Below are positions 45,337-54,951 of a stretch of DNA of 64,000 bases, one piece after another; the stretch's first letter is position 1, and every line of letters begins with the position of its first letter. The notes below the pieces were generated by a model. It searched no databases. It saw nothing but the letters and a program-made list of their open reading frames with translations, and was not told the origin of the DNA. The stretch covers positions 2,232,001 through 2,296,000 of the forward strand of contig KN832871.1 of the NCBI GenBank assembly GCA_000827325.1, written 5' to 3'. A program made the translations under genes and the position numbers. This stretch comes from Oidiodendron maius Zn. Lineage: Eukaryota > Ascomycota > Leotiomycetes > Myxotrichaceae.

Positions 45337-45958
45337 TGGCGCTCTAATTCGAAGAGATAAATCGAGGCCTGCTTGTGACCTTAATTTTGTCGATGAGTTT
45401 GCAATAAGCTGTTCCTGGGACCGTGGGGTGCTGTGTTTACGATTCGATGATATTGGGTCCATCACCGAATCCTAGAGGTATAGAAAGACAGGTCTCCCTG
45501 TACGCTCGTCGAATAGCTTACAATCTAATGTACACGTAGTTTTTATTCATTGCATAACGGCCTACCAAGGCTGTAAAGGCTCTGTTATGTAGCAAGTTTG
45601 AAGTCTTTGAAGTCTCACGGTGGATTTAAGCAGTTCTTCTTGGTGACTACCTATAGAACAGACCTATAAAGCTAATAAAGGGACTCTCTATACACAAAAG
45701 CAGAGATCTCCCATTATCCGCTGTAGAGCAAGAGGTGGCCAGAACCAGACTTGTTGTATGCTAACTTCCAGATTGTATGTGCAAATACCGGAGAGGCCAA
45801 AATACGTAAAGGGATCGGCTTTTCTCCACAAGTGCAAGAGATAATTGATGCGTGCAGCTTCAACTGAATAGATTCATTCATATGTTCGGTACGCATGGCT
45901 ACATTTCATCACTCTCCTCCCTTTATTCAATGAGGACAGACAATTCGAAACGTGTCAG
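45337..45958. other. Intergenic between convergent genes
   Basis: No gene seen; expected to hold the 3' UTRs of the small Cys/His gene (plus) and dap1 (minus). Confidence 0.5.
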
Positions 45959-46505
45959 TTATTTGGCTTCTTCAACTTCCCCGACAATATTATATCGTTT
46001 CGAGAAATAGGTAAACCAATCATCCAGAACCTTCTTCTCGCTGTCTGGTAAATCGGCCCATTCAGGTGAGACGTCTTCAGCTTTGGTGCTGGTCTTTGCT
46101 AGAGCGCGCGATGCATCATGGCCAGCAAATACTGTGCATTATTGTTGGTCAATTACAAACAGAAAAGTAAAGTATTTTGTGGGAAAGCATGCGGCTTTGA
46201 AGTGATATTTTGCACAAGTGGTAATCGTAGAGAAAAGCCAAGAAAGGACTAACCATGATATGAGCCACCTGGCTGGTATGCCTTATTCCCGGTGACATCA
46301 AAGACTTTGCCCTTGATCGCGACATAACAGAGGCCACCGTCCACTCCTATAAACGTATATCAGTCAGTTTTCCTGGTTCTGCGCGAGAAAATGGCGGGGG
46401 GTATGAGGCTCTGCCTTTGCATTGGGACAGGAATTCCTTGGAAATGGGGTCATTTTTTGGTGGATCCAATTGCACAGGCGTCTTTGGCTCGAATTTGGCT
46501 GCCAT
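45959..46505 (-). CDS. dap1: Dap1/MAPR haem-binding protein (cytochrome b5-like fold)
   Basis: 118 aa in three minus-strand exons: 46415-46505, 46254-46346, 45959-46131. It is a membrane-associated progesterone-receptor homologue; yeast Dap1 binds haem and supports the sterol P450 Erg11. Conserved blocks: YVAIKGKVFDVTGNKAYQPG, GGSYHVFAGHDASRALAK and VLDDWFTYFSKRYNIVG. The Tyr residues expected to ligate or contact haem lie in YQPGGSY. No N-terminal membrane helix is seen; the protein starts MAAKFEPKTPVQLDPP. Intron 1 (46347-46414) has a GC donor (AAAG/gcagag) and a normal tatag acceptor; no GT donor gives the conserved CKG-VDGG join. Intron 2 (46132-46253, 122 nt) is canonical. Confidence 0.88.
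46347..46414 (-). other. Inferred GC-AG intron in dap1
   Basis: 68-nt intron whose donor is GC (TGCAAAG/gcagag) and acceptor tatag. It is inferred because the surrounding exons join in the conserved Dap1 frame only with this donor. The next intron of the gene is a normal GT-AG. Confidence 0.65.
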
Positions 46506-46779
46506 TGTAGAAGATTTCACTGGCGGATATTTGCTTGTAGATCCCCAAGGTTAAAGATGGTGTTGTTGCAGGAGCTTTCGGGAAGACGTGGGGTTTATTA
46601 GCATCATTCGGGTGGCTTTCGACTCAGCCGACTTGTGCGATTAAGTCTTGGCATCTTGGCGTGAACCAGATTTCTGAAGCTCTGCATCATACCAAGCCTC
46701 TCAATTGGGCTAGATCACAACCACGATTACCTTTGTATGGGTATAACTACTGCAGCTATTCGCTCAAGCTTTGCGCGCA

Positions 46780-48249
46780 ATGATGTTTCTACCCCGAATG
46801 AATACAATCGGGCGGGCAGCTGCCAGTCACGCTGCTCAATCTGTCCAGGGTGCACACCTTGGCTCTGTCGGAAGGAGTTCTATAAAGAGTCAAATACAAA
46901 AACAGAGGCCTCAATCAACATCCCCATTATTTACGAGACCTTTTCGATGCCTGCACCGACCACGACAAGAGGTGCCGAAGAATGGAATACCCAGACAGCG
47001 TAGATATCAGTCAGGCACAGCTAGAGGAGCGGCCAAAGCTCTCTTTTCAGCACACCCATACTCTGTGTCTGCGGCCGCCTTTTTGTATTTCTCTATTCCT
47101 TGGATGATTGAATGTCTATTAACTAATCCTTTCTAGTATTCTCTGCGGAGCAGGATTCCTATTATATTCGAATTACATCTATCACACATACATCATAGGT
47201 GCCTTCCACAAATTCCCGGAGCCAGTCGCAAAACAGATGCGCAAAGCCCTCTACTATACCAATATATCCCTGGACCCAAAGCTCGCGGTGAAGTACTATC
47301 GCGAGGCTCTCCGAGTTGCTGACGAGATTGGCATGGATCCTTTCTCGGATGAGATAATCGGCGTGAAGATTCAATTGGCCAGCCTGATGGAGAAAGTTCA
47401 GCAATACAAGAAAGCCATTCATATTTTGGAGATTGTGAAGTCTGATAACCTGAAGTGGGTGGAGCAACTTGGAGGGCTCCCAGGGAATGAAGGGAAACGA
47501 ACAAAAGTTCTAGGGAAGACTGTCGGTGTCAGTGTGAAGCTGGGAGACCTGTACGCGAACGAGTACGTATTACAGAAGGACAAGGCTGAGGAGAGCTTGG
47601 TGTGGGCTGTGGAGACGGTGGTTAAAGAGCAGCAAAGACGGGAAAAGGAGGGTGTGAAACCTGAAGAGGGAGAGTGGATGACCCCAGAGGGGAATGGAGG
47701 AACATTCGAGGGTTAGTGGACATACATTTTAAGGGCGATATGAAGCTAACATGCACAGCTCTTGCCCACCACTATGAGGAGAAAAACCAGCACTATCTTG
47801 CAGCCCCTTTATTTCTGCAAGCACTTACCTTTTCTCCACCGTCTAGCTGCCACACTGCTGTCTTAAGTAGGTTACGTTCTCCGATCATCAAAATGTATGG
47901 ACTGACAAAGTCAGTGAATAACCTATCCATTTCCCTTGCCCAGCAGGATCCGCCTCCAACGCCTGGTCAGCCGGCAGCATCGAGATCAGCTTTGGTCAGT
48001 AACGCCCGAGCTTGGGCAGAGAAATCACTAGCAGTAGGAGCCAAGATTAGCCCTCCGGAAAGGACAGAGGAGTGCGATCAAGCTTGTGCTGTTGCAACGC
48101 ATAATTTAGGCGAATTTGCCGAGATGGATGGCAATATCGCGGAAGCAAGAAAGAGATTCGAGGAGGCCAAGAGCCTGGCGAGAGCCATTGACTTCCAAGA
48201 AGGAATTTTCAATGCTGAGGAGGCTTTAAAGAGGATTCAGAAGACATAA
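46780..48249 (+). CDS. Mitochondrial inner-membrane TPR protein, Mgr3-like
   Basis: 440 aa in four exons: 46780-47084, 47137-47711, 47759-47866, 47915-48249; introns of 52, 47 and 48 nt keep frame. The N-terminus is Arg-rich and poor in acidic residues (presequence). One membrane helix is created across intron 1 (AAFFILCGAGFLLYSNYIYH, ~98-117). The TPR-like body follows: KQMRKALYYTNISLDPKLAV, AVKYYREALRVADEIGMDPF, ALAHHYEEKNQHYLAAPLFL, and a C-terminal CAVATHNLGEFAEMDGNIAE repeat. Yeast Mgr3 with Mgr1 delivers substrates to the i-AAA protease Yme1; assignment rests on layout and on recalled similarity among fungal proteins of this type. It is divergent from dap1, with 274 bases between the starts. 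Two adjacent ATGs begin the frame. Confidence 0.78.
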
Positions 48250-51106
48250 TATAACCCCATTATCTGCCCATTTTTGGGGTCGACAAAAGCTCTTTTGGCG
48301 GTGATTTAATACGTAATCCACAGGAACAATGGTATTTAGGAGTGAGAGAGCATTCACGGAGGATGCTAAACATTTGGGCAATGGAAGCGACAACAGACAG
48401 GAATGCCGTATATTCTACATTGCCAACAAGCTGATCAATCCTCAATATCGTCGAATGGGTATCTCACACGATACGCAAAGTACCGTACCAGCTCTCGTTG
48501 CGAAAAGTCGACTGATTCGGCATGCCTACACTGCACTTCTAGGGCCAGATTTGTATTAAACCACCTGTCAAGGAGTAGTCAATAGTTACAGTAGCTTAGT
48601 TGCATGCCGATGCTTCTTAGGAGTATTAGAAACCGGCGTCTTTCCCGGTACAATATCCCATTAATTATTTCATCATTTTTTGCGCTCACGCATATAGGCT
48701 GTGCTTTCCTAATTGACTTGCACTACAATCGTCATGAATTGCACTAGAGATGGACCTTTTTTTTTTCAGCTCACGACTGGTTGTGGGCGCATTTGGAGGC
48801 GTGAGTAAACGCACTAGTAGGATGAATCTTACTGACCCAGCTCACAGCTTTGGCATTTGATCTTATTAAAATTGATGGCCTTGGGGGGCTATTCAGTGTG
48901 GAGGTGGTCTGCTGCAATATTATTGGTTAAGGCCGCATGTGCTTTTTCACCAATACAGTGCTACGATCTTCATTATTGAAGGGCTAGCAGCTGCGGGTGG
49001 AGAATCTTGGAGATGCGCACCTAGAGTATACGGAGTAGATATAATGGTTGATTGGGACAGGGGATTAAATTAAACAGGTAGGCATGCGGAGGTTTCACAT
49101 AAATTGTACAAATTTCCAACCCTGCTCCAGAGAGTTACGTGTTTTAAATATTCGCTTCAGTCCTAGAGATAGATACAAGAACATTATTTTATGTTATTAC
49201 CATTATCCACCAACAACTGTCTTGAAGACTGCGTAGCTCAGCCTGTCAGCCCCACGCTCGATCCAAACGAGAACAGGGCTTCTGGTAGGGTACCATCCCG
49301 CCCTGCCACAATAAACCCTTCCCGCCGCCGCCACCAACCACTGTCATTGAAAGGACGGTAGCTTAGTCTGCGGTTCCGGCATTGCATGATGGCTTAAAGC
49401 CACGAAGCAAGGCTGTCTTAATCTTGAGATCAAATTGCCAGCCATTGAACAGAAGCTGCCTTGCTTCTTGAATTTTGCCATTGAAAGTACGAGATATGCG
49501 GACGATGGGAAAAAGTACACAGCAAGCTACTGAGAGAGTCCAGTCAAGACTGCAGTGAAACGAGGATAGTCAAGTGTCTGCTCTGGAAATAGCTTGATCT
49601 TGAGTGAGGTCAAACATGAGAATCACCTTAGCGCCACTTCAAGCAGAAATCAGACCAATGCTATATACAATTTTTATACCACTTCAGGCGTCTCAATATA
49701 CCAGGGTAGTTTAGCTGCTGGGTAGTCGAATACTTAGTGCTGTGTATCGGTCAATGTGTTCATGTGTGCAGCTGCGATTATAGCTAAACGGATTCGTCGG
49801 TACGAAATGTACAGTACGCCGAAGTAGTTGTGCCAAGCACTGACAACACAAATAGCAGACTTGTACGTAGCTGAGATGCAACCGCAGGTCTCAGCACGCC
49901 GTGCCGTTGTTTGAAGCTAGCCGGCTTTGCTGCGCGTGTTTCATCCGGTGACTGATGCACATAAGCGATCCTTTCAGCCTACCGTATATGGTACATCCAG
50001 CATACATCTCGACCATACGTACAGGAGACAACAGTGGCCGCAGGCACCGTAGACACGAAGGGCTGGCTAAACATAGAGGATTGCGTGGCAACATGTGGGG
50101 AAGCGAAGAGTGTATCGCCCTACCAGCCCTATGATGTAGGATAGACGCGTAGACCATTTTTTCATGGAGCGTTGCCTAGAAGCATTGCCTCAATCAAACT
50201 CTCCAATCGCAATTCAGTGGCCATAACCATCAAGGGAGAGGCACCGGCGTTTCCCAACACCGTAGGAATGTCGATCCACTGGTGAACAAGAGGAGAGCAG
50301 AGACGAGAAGTCTGGTTGAGAGCAGCGAGAAGCAGTGAGTGATGCGTGTTTGCTCATGCCACAGGATGGCATTTGGAAGTGTTATTACCAGTTGACTTGG
50401 CATTCAATCCCAAAGCACCCGGTGCTTTCGTGCCTAGGGGGTTTGAGGAGAAGCCGACGAGACCGGGCCCCCATCTACGCCAGGGCAGAAACTGTCGATT
50501 CTGCTGACAGTGCATTCATCAAATATGCTGTAATGAGTGACACTAGGACCGGATTGCTCGGAGTCGTTGCTCTCAGCTTGCCCCATATGGTGTCCACAGT
50601 GGTGGCACGACAAGCGTAGGCACCCATCGAATCTCTTAAAATGATCTGGTCCGTGATGGCGGAAAGTTGTCAGCGGCTGTGGCTGATGCGCCCGCTAAAC
50701 CATAACCGGCTTAGACGTGAAACCCGAACCGGAATATTTTGCAGTGCGGCGTGGCGCAGGGGCATGATCAACCTCGTTCGTGCTTCGAGCAGTGCAACTC
50801 CCTGCCACTCTCACGCTGGCTTGACCTCCTGGCCAGGTACGGGGTCGACGATCCTGGCTCGGGTCAGGATCCCTAGGGGTCGGGTTAAGATGATGCGCTG
50901 ATCAGAGAAGCGTTGGGGGGGGGGGGGATTTTATTTATATTGAACGCTCCCTCTGCAGTACCCCGTTTCTCTCTTTCACCCCCAAGACCAGATCAGAATC
51001 CCGTCATCAATCGTCTCCTCTAGAAACTTTCCAATTCCTCCTCGATATCCGTTCAATTCAATCCCCCAGTAAACCATATATCTAAGTCTACCAACTCGAT
51101 CTCATC
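48250..51106. other. Long intergenic region
   Basis: 2.9 kb without a recognised gene. An imperfect ~40-bp direct repeat (ccaccaac-actgtc-ttgaa...) lies at about 49208-49248 and 49331-49370. A G13 tract is at 50915-50927. A TATA-like ttatttatattg near 50931 and a CT-rich leader precede the GPI-protein start at 51107. Confidence 0.5.
50930..51106 (+). promoter_or_regulatory. Probable promoter and leader of the GPI-protein gene
   Basis: A TATA-like ttttatttatattg at about 50928-50941 is followed by CT-rich runs (tttctctctttcaccccc) and a Kozak-like atcATGC at the start. The order and spacing are typical of highly expressed fungal genes. The G13 tract lies just upstream. Confidence 0.5.
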
Positions 51107-51736
51107 ATGCGTTACTCTACCGTCCCCGTCGTGGCCACCGCTCTCCTAGCCTACTCCTCTGCTACCCTTGCTCAAGATCCTCTCACGGATCTACCTGGAG
51201 TCATCAACAGTGCCGAGAGCATCTTGAGCGGAGTCCTCGCTACAGCATCTTCGGACCTTGCTGGCTGGGAGGCTACCGCCGCATCAGATATCGCCGGCGC
51301 CGCCTCTACTGCATCAGCCTTCCTTGCCAGTCAATACTCACAAGGCCTATCTGACGCCCTCAGCGCCTGGTCTGTTGCCGCGAGTTACGCCTCCGGCCTC
51401 GTCTTTACAGCTACGAAAGAGGCCGAGAGCGAACTGAGCAGCTTGAGCAGCATTGCTGCCACAGCCTCAGGTGACGCAAAGAGCAGCATCGAAGCCCAGA
51501 TCAGCTCCGTGAATGCCGTGGTCAGCAGTGCCAAGGCCGAGGCCACGAGCGTCGTCGCGCAAGCTTCTGCTGCTGCTGCTGCTGCTGCCTCCGTCACTCC
51601 TACCAGCGCTGCTTCCACCGGTTCTAGCACCACCTCGTCTTCCGCATCATCTTCCTCCTCCTCGAGCTCAGGTGCTATGGCAACGAAAGCACCTATTTTG
51701 GGAGCTATGGTGCTCGGTGCGGCTCTATTGATCTAA
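51107..51736 (+). CDS. Ser/Ala-rich secreted protein with GPI-anchor signal
   Basis: 209 aa, single exon. Signal peptide ~1-22 (VATALLAYSSATLAQ). The mature part is Ala/Ser-rich with short helical stretches (TASSDLAGWEATAASDIAGA), followed by a Ser/Thr-rich O-glycosylation region (TGSSTTSSSASSSSSSSSG) and a C-terminal hydrophobic tail ILGAMVLGAALLI after a small-residue site, which is the usual GPI signal. It is expected at the plasma membrane or cell wall. It has no Cys, so it is not a CFEM or hydrophobin. Low complexity makes orthology uncertain. Confidence 0.82.
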   Translation: MRYSTVPVVATALLAYSSATLAQDPLTDLPGVINSAESILSGVLATASSDLAGWEATAASDIAGAASTASAFLASQYSQGLSDALSAWSVAASYASGLVFTATKEAESELSSLSSIAATASGDAKSSIEAQISSVNAVVSSAKAEATSVVAQASAAAAAAASVTPTSAASTGSSTTSSSASSSSSSSSGAMATKAPILGAMVLGAALLI

Positions 51737-52805
51737 AAGAATAATTTGGAGTAAATTACGGTGCATGGGATTACTAGGCAAAGGTTATTCGGGAGGTTCT
51801 ACGTCAAAATTGATATGTCAGAACTATGATTTTACCAACTAGAATTTGGGGATGTTTTGCGTTATAATGTACATTTTAGTTTCAATCCAGGTCACCTTTC
51901 GATGCTTGAACGAGCTTTATAATCAATGCCAGTCCAGTGCTTTAATCACACACGATGTGACAGGAGTTCACATGCTCTGCAAGCCATAAGCAAGTGCAAC
52001 AACTCTTGGAACAAGGAGAGGGGGCGCGAACCATCCTTTCCTCTTAGTTTCTCACTAGTAATTAGATGTCTCGAACGCAACGTGCCACAAGGCATTGTTG
52101 CTCAGAGGATCTTAATCGACTTAGCACGGTCACTGGGATGTTAGTCTAGAAAGACTTGCTATGCCTGGGTTAACGAGATTGTTTTAGTTCCTGGGGGAAG
52201 ACATCCAAGGTAAAGGGGGTCTTCGAAGCGAGACCACATCTCGATATAATATGCCGGCTTGCGATGCCAAAGGTTCATATTTCTGACTGCGTAAGCCAAG
52301 TGAGAATGAAATTAGTTACAAATAAGAGTTTTATAGGTAAGTACTGTTAAAATACCTTCTAAAATTAGCATTTTGAGAACAGACGGAACAGATCGAATTA
52401 AGGGCTACGATGTTTAAAGCAGTCCAAAATTTGGGGGGGGGCTTTTCTATTCATCTGCCTTCTCTTTTCAGGCTCAGTACATCCGGTTTGATAAGTGAAA
52501 CCATGCTCTGAAAGAAAGAAAACAAGAGGCTGATGCAATTAACAGTTATTTCCGATTTCTGATGTTAGGCCAAGGAGAGACTCCCGGTGTGATAAGATTT
52601 ATGAGTTAATGAAACTGCAGTATATATTGGTCGTTACTAGGTTATACTTATTGACGTCAAATATACACGCCTTCAAAGAAGAATTGCAACATACCTTTTG
52701 ATATCCAAACCGTGTGGCCATTCTTAATGATATGCCTTATCCGATTGAGGACATCTAACTACTCTTGAATCCAAATTGGAGGAAGTAACATTCTGTGGCA
52801 GGTGC
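51737..52805. other. Intergenic between convergent genes
   Basis: About 1.1 kb, AT-rich, without a recognised gene; a G9 tract lies near 52433-52441. 3' UTRs of both flanking genes are expected here. Confidence 0.5.
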
Positions 52806-54530
52806 TTAATCAAAAGTCTTATTACCACCAACGGTCTTACTACTGTCCGGATCAGAATCCACTCGAGGATCGACCTTGTTCCCAATATCGGAGCTCTGGA
52901 AGAAGACTTAGACGTCTTGTTAGGAACAGGCGGGTAGTGGTCTTATAGAGGGGTTGTAGTCGGGAAGTGGTCTTATATAGCGGTTGTAAACAAGTTAGCA
53001 CAACAATCCGTATGCTCTCAATGCAGCAGTTGAAATACGTACCCAGCAGTAGTAGGGGCATTTACTGGGCCAGATGTCTGGGCGTTACCGCTCTCAGAAC
53101 CATGTTCGGTGGTTCCTGCACCAGCGCCAGTTGCCAGACCACCTGCTGCAAAACCACCACCTTGGCCAGGTCCACCACTCTCGAGTTTATCGCCTTCCAC
53201 AAGCTGCAAATCATTAGGATCAGGTTCAAAGTTCATTGTCCTGTTTGAGACTGAAAGGGACTTGCATCATAAGAACTCGCAACTCCTCCACCAGGTCCAG
53301 TTCTCCAATCGGCTCCAGAAGTTCCTGTAGGTCTTTTTGCGGTGCCAGCAGAATATGTTTCGTCATATTTGGGAGTGTCGAGCCCTGAGCTCCCAGCACC
53401 TTCACCATATGACTCGTCGTATCTGCTCGCACCAGTTCCAGTGGCTCCTCCAGCTGTCCCATACGAACCATCGTACTTCCCGGCGCCAGTATTTCGAGCA
53501 TATGTATCGTCATATCTGCCTGCACCGGCTCCAGTGGCTCCAGCGACGCCTCTGGGGTATTCTCCCGCAGCTGACGTATCGGTTGAGGTGCCTTTTCCAG
53601 GATTTGAAGTTCCTCCACTTCTAGTCTCTGTTGAGTATCCAGCTCCTGGACCTTGAGTCGCCCCGGAATCAGTTGAGCCAGCATCTCTATACCCAGATGC
53701 TGCCTCAGAAGACTGGTATTTTGCCCCATTGCCACTAAGGGCTATACCAGTGCTGGGGTGTGAGGCTTCAGAACCTTGAGTTACAGTCGGGCTGGCCGAA
53801 GGGCATCCTGGACCACCACCAGAAGTGCCGAAGTCATCATGCGTATTTCCGCGGCCAGAATATTCTGTAGCAGCGCCTCCTGCCACAATACCAGTTATGG
53901 CACCTCCACCTGCTCCTTGGGCAGCGCTACCACCTGCAAAGGTATCTGCACCGGCCTTGGAGGGAGAGCCCACTTCACTGGCGCCGCCCGTACCTTGCTT
54001 GCTTCGGTCCTTGGCTTTATGCAAAACACCCTGAGACTTTTTTTTAGTTTCACTCTTTAGAAGAGGTAGAATATGTGTTCCGACAATATTGTTTTGCACA
54101 AACGAAACTTACTTTAATCCTGTCCAAGGTTGACTCCTTGGCCTTGGGAATCTGGGAAGTCACTGTATCCTTTCCGGGGAAGTTGGGCACATGAGAGACC
54201 ATCTTGAAAGCTTTCCAACTGATTTGCTCTTTACTTTCTGCTTCAAGGCCTTGGAATGAATCTTTCTCGGAGAGTAAAGGGTTGGCATGAAGAAAGACTT
54301 CCCAAAACTGGGAGGTTGTGGATTAAATACCTAGAGATGTCTCAGCGGTGGCAATAAAATGAACACATGAGAGAGATGAATGCAACCGAGTTGCATGATA
54401 AGAGATTCATTTGTAGAGGACCACAGGGCAGATGACAATACATACTTACACCATATACACCTCCTTTGCCTGCAATTGCCTGATGATCAAGAGCTCACCG
54501 TCATCCCATAGAGATGGTCCAACTTTAATC
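52806..54530 (-). CDS. Disordered Gly/Ser/Thr/Tyr repeat protein (5' end unresolved)
   Basis: Minus-strand exons: ~54450-54530 (DDGELLIIRQLQAKEVYM), 54113-54307 (FWEVFLHANPLLSEKDSF, then HVPNFPGKDTVTSQIPKAKE), 54037 upward boundary of the main exon 53292-54036, 53043-53250 and 52806-52893. The main exon encodes Gly/Ser-rich sequence with repeated (R/K)YD(D/E)(T/S)Y units (RYDDTYARNTG, KYDGSYGT, RYDESYGEGA, KYDETYSAG). The last exons read NFEPDPNDLQLVEGDKLESG and SDIGNKVDPRVDSDPDSSKT, a C-terminus I recall from other fungal proteins. No ATG fits the first exon, so another exon lies upstream. At 53233-53291 either a 41-nt intron or a frameshift joins the two frames. Composition suggests a desiccation-type or stress protein; this is inference. 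Confidence 0.6.
52894..53042 (-). other. Intron with a 30-bp tandem duplication
   Basis: 149-nt GT-AG intron of the disordered-protein gene. It contains two adjacent 30-bp units (52931-52960 and 52961-52990; core agtggtcttata), about 25 of 30 bases identical. Confidence 0.7.
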
Positions 54531-54951
54531 GGATCTCTTAAACTCTCAAGGGCTTCTGAGTATTTTTAATGTCAAACCCTCGCCAATAAGGTTGGGTGGG
54601 AATGCAATGGTGGGAATGCGTAAGAAGCGACTGTGGCGACGTAGGCAAATCAGATGTTTCCACTACAAGGCACAACCAATGACCTTATCCAGCAGCACCC
54701 TCCCCACAATCACCCAATACTTCTGCTCAAGTATTATCAGGTGTTCTAGCACTCTAAGCTTGTCAAGTTACGCCACCATGCCAGGATGTATGCCCGGCTT
54801 CTAAAAAATAGATTGAAGTCTGCTTTCCGGCAGAAGTCTCTCGGGTCACATAAATTAGCAGCTTGATTAAGTTTTAAGTGTGTGTGCTTTCTAAGGATAA
54901 AGAATTGACCTAAAATACGTCCTGGCAGGATAAGATCTACGAGGGCGACTT
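54531..54951. other. Intergenic between two minus-strand genes
   Basis: Promoter region of the disordered-protein gene and 3' UTR of the acyltransferase. A missing first exon of the former should lie here, but no ATG-led exon could be identified. Confidence 0.45.

Noticed and set aside
53226-53735. Alternative minus frame (Leu/Glu/Gln-rich) over the disordered repeat gene
   Set aside because: Shifted frame of the Gly/Ser repeat; leucine-rich look comes from repeated codons, and the frame does not continue into the conserved-looking flanking exons.
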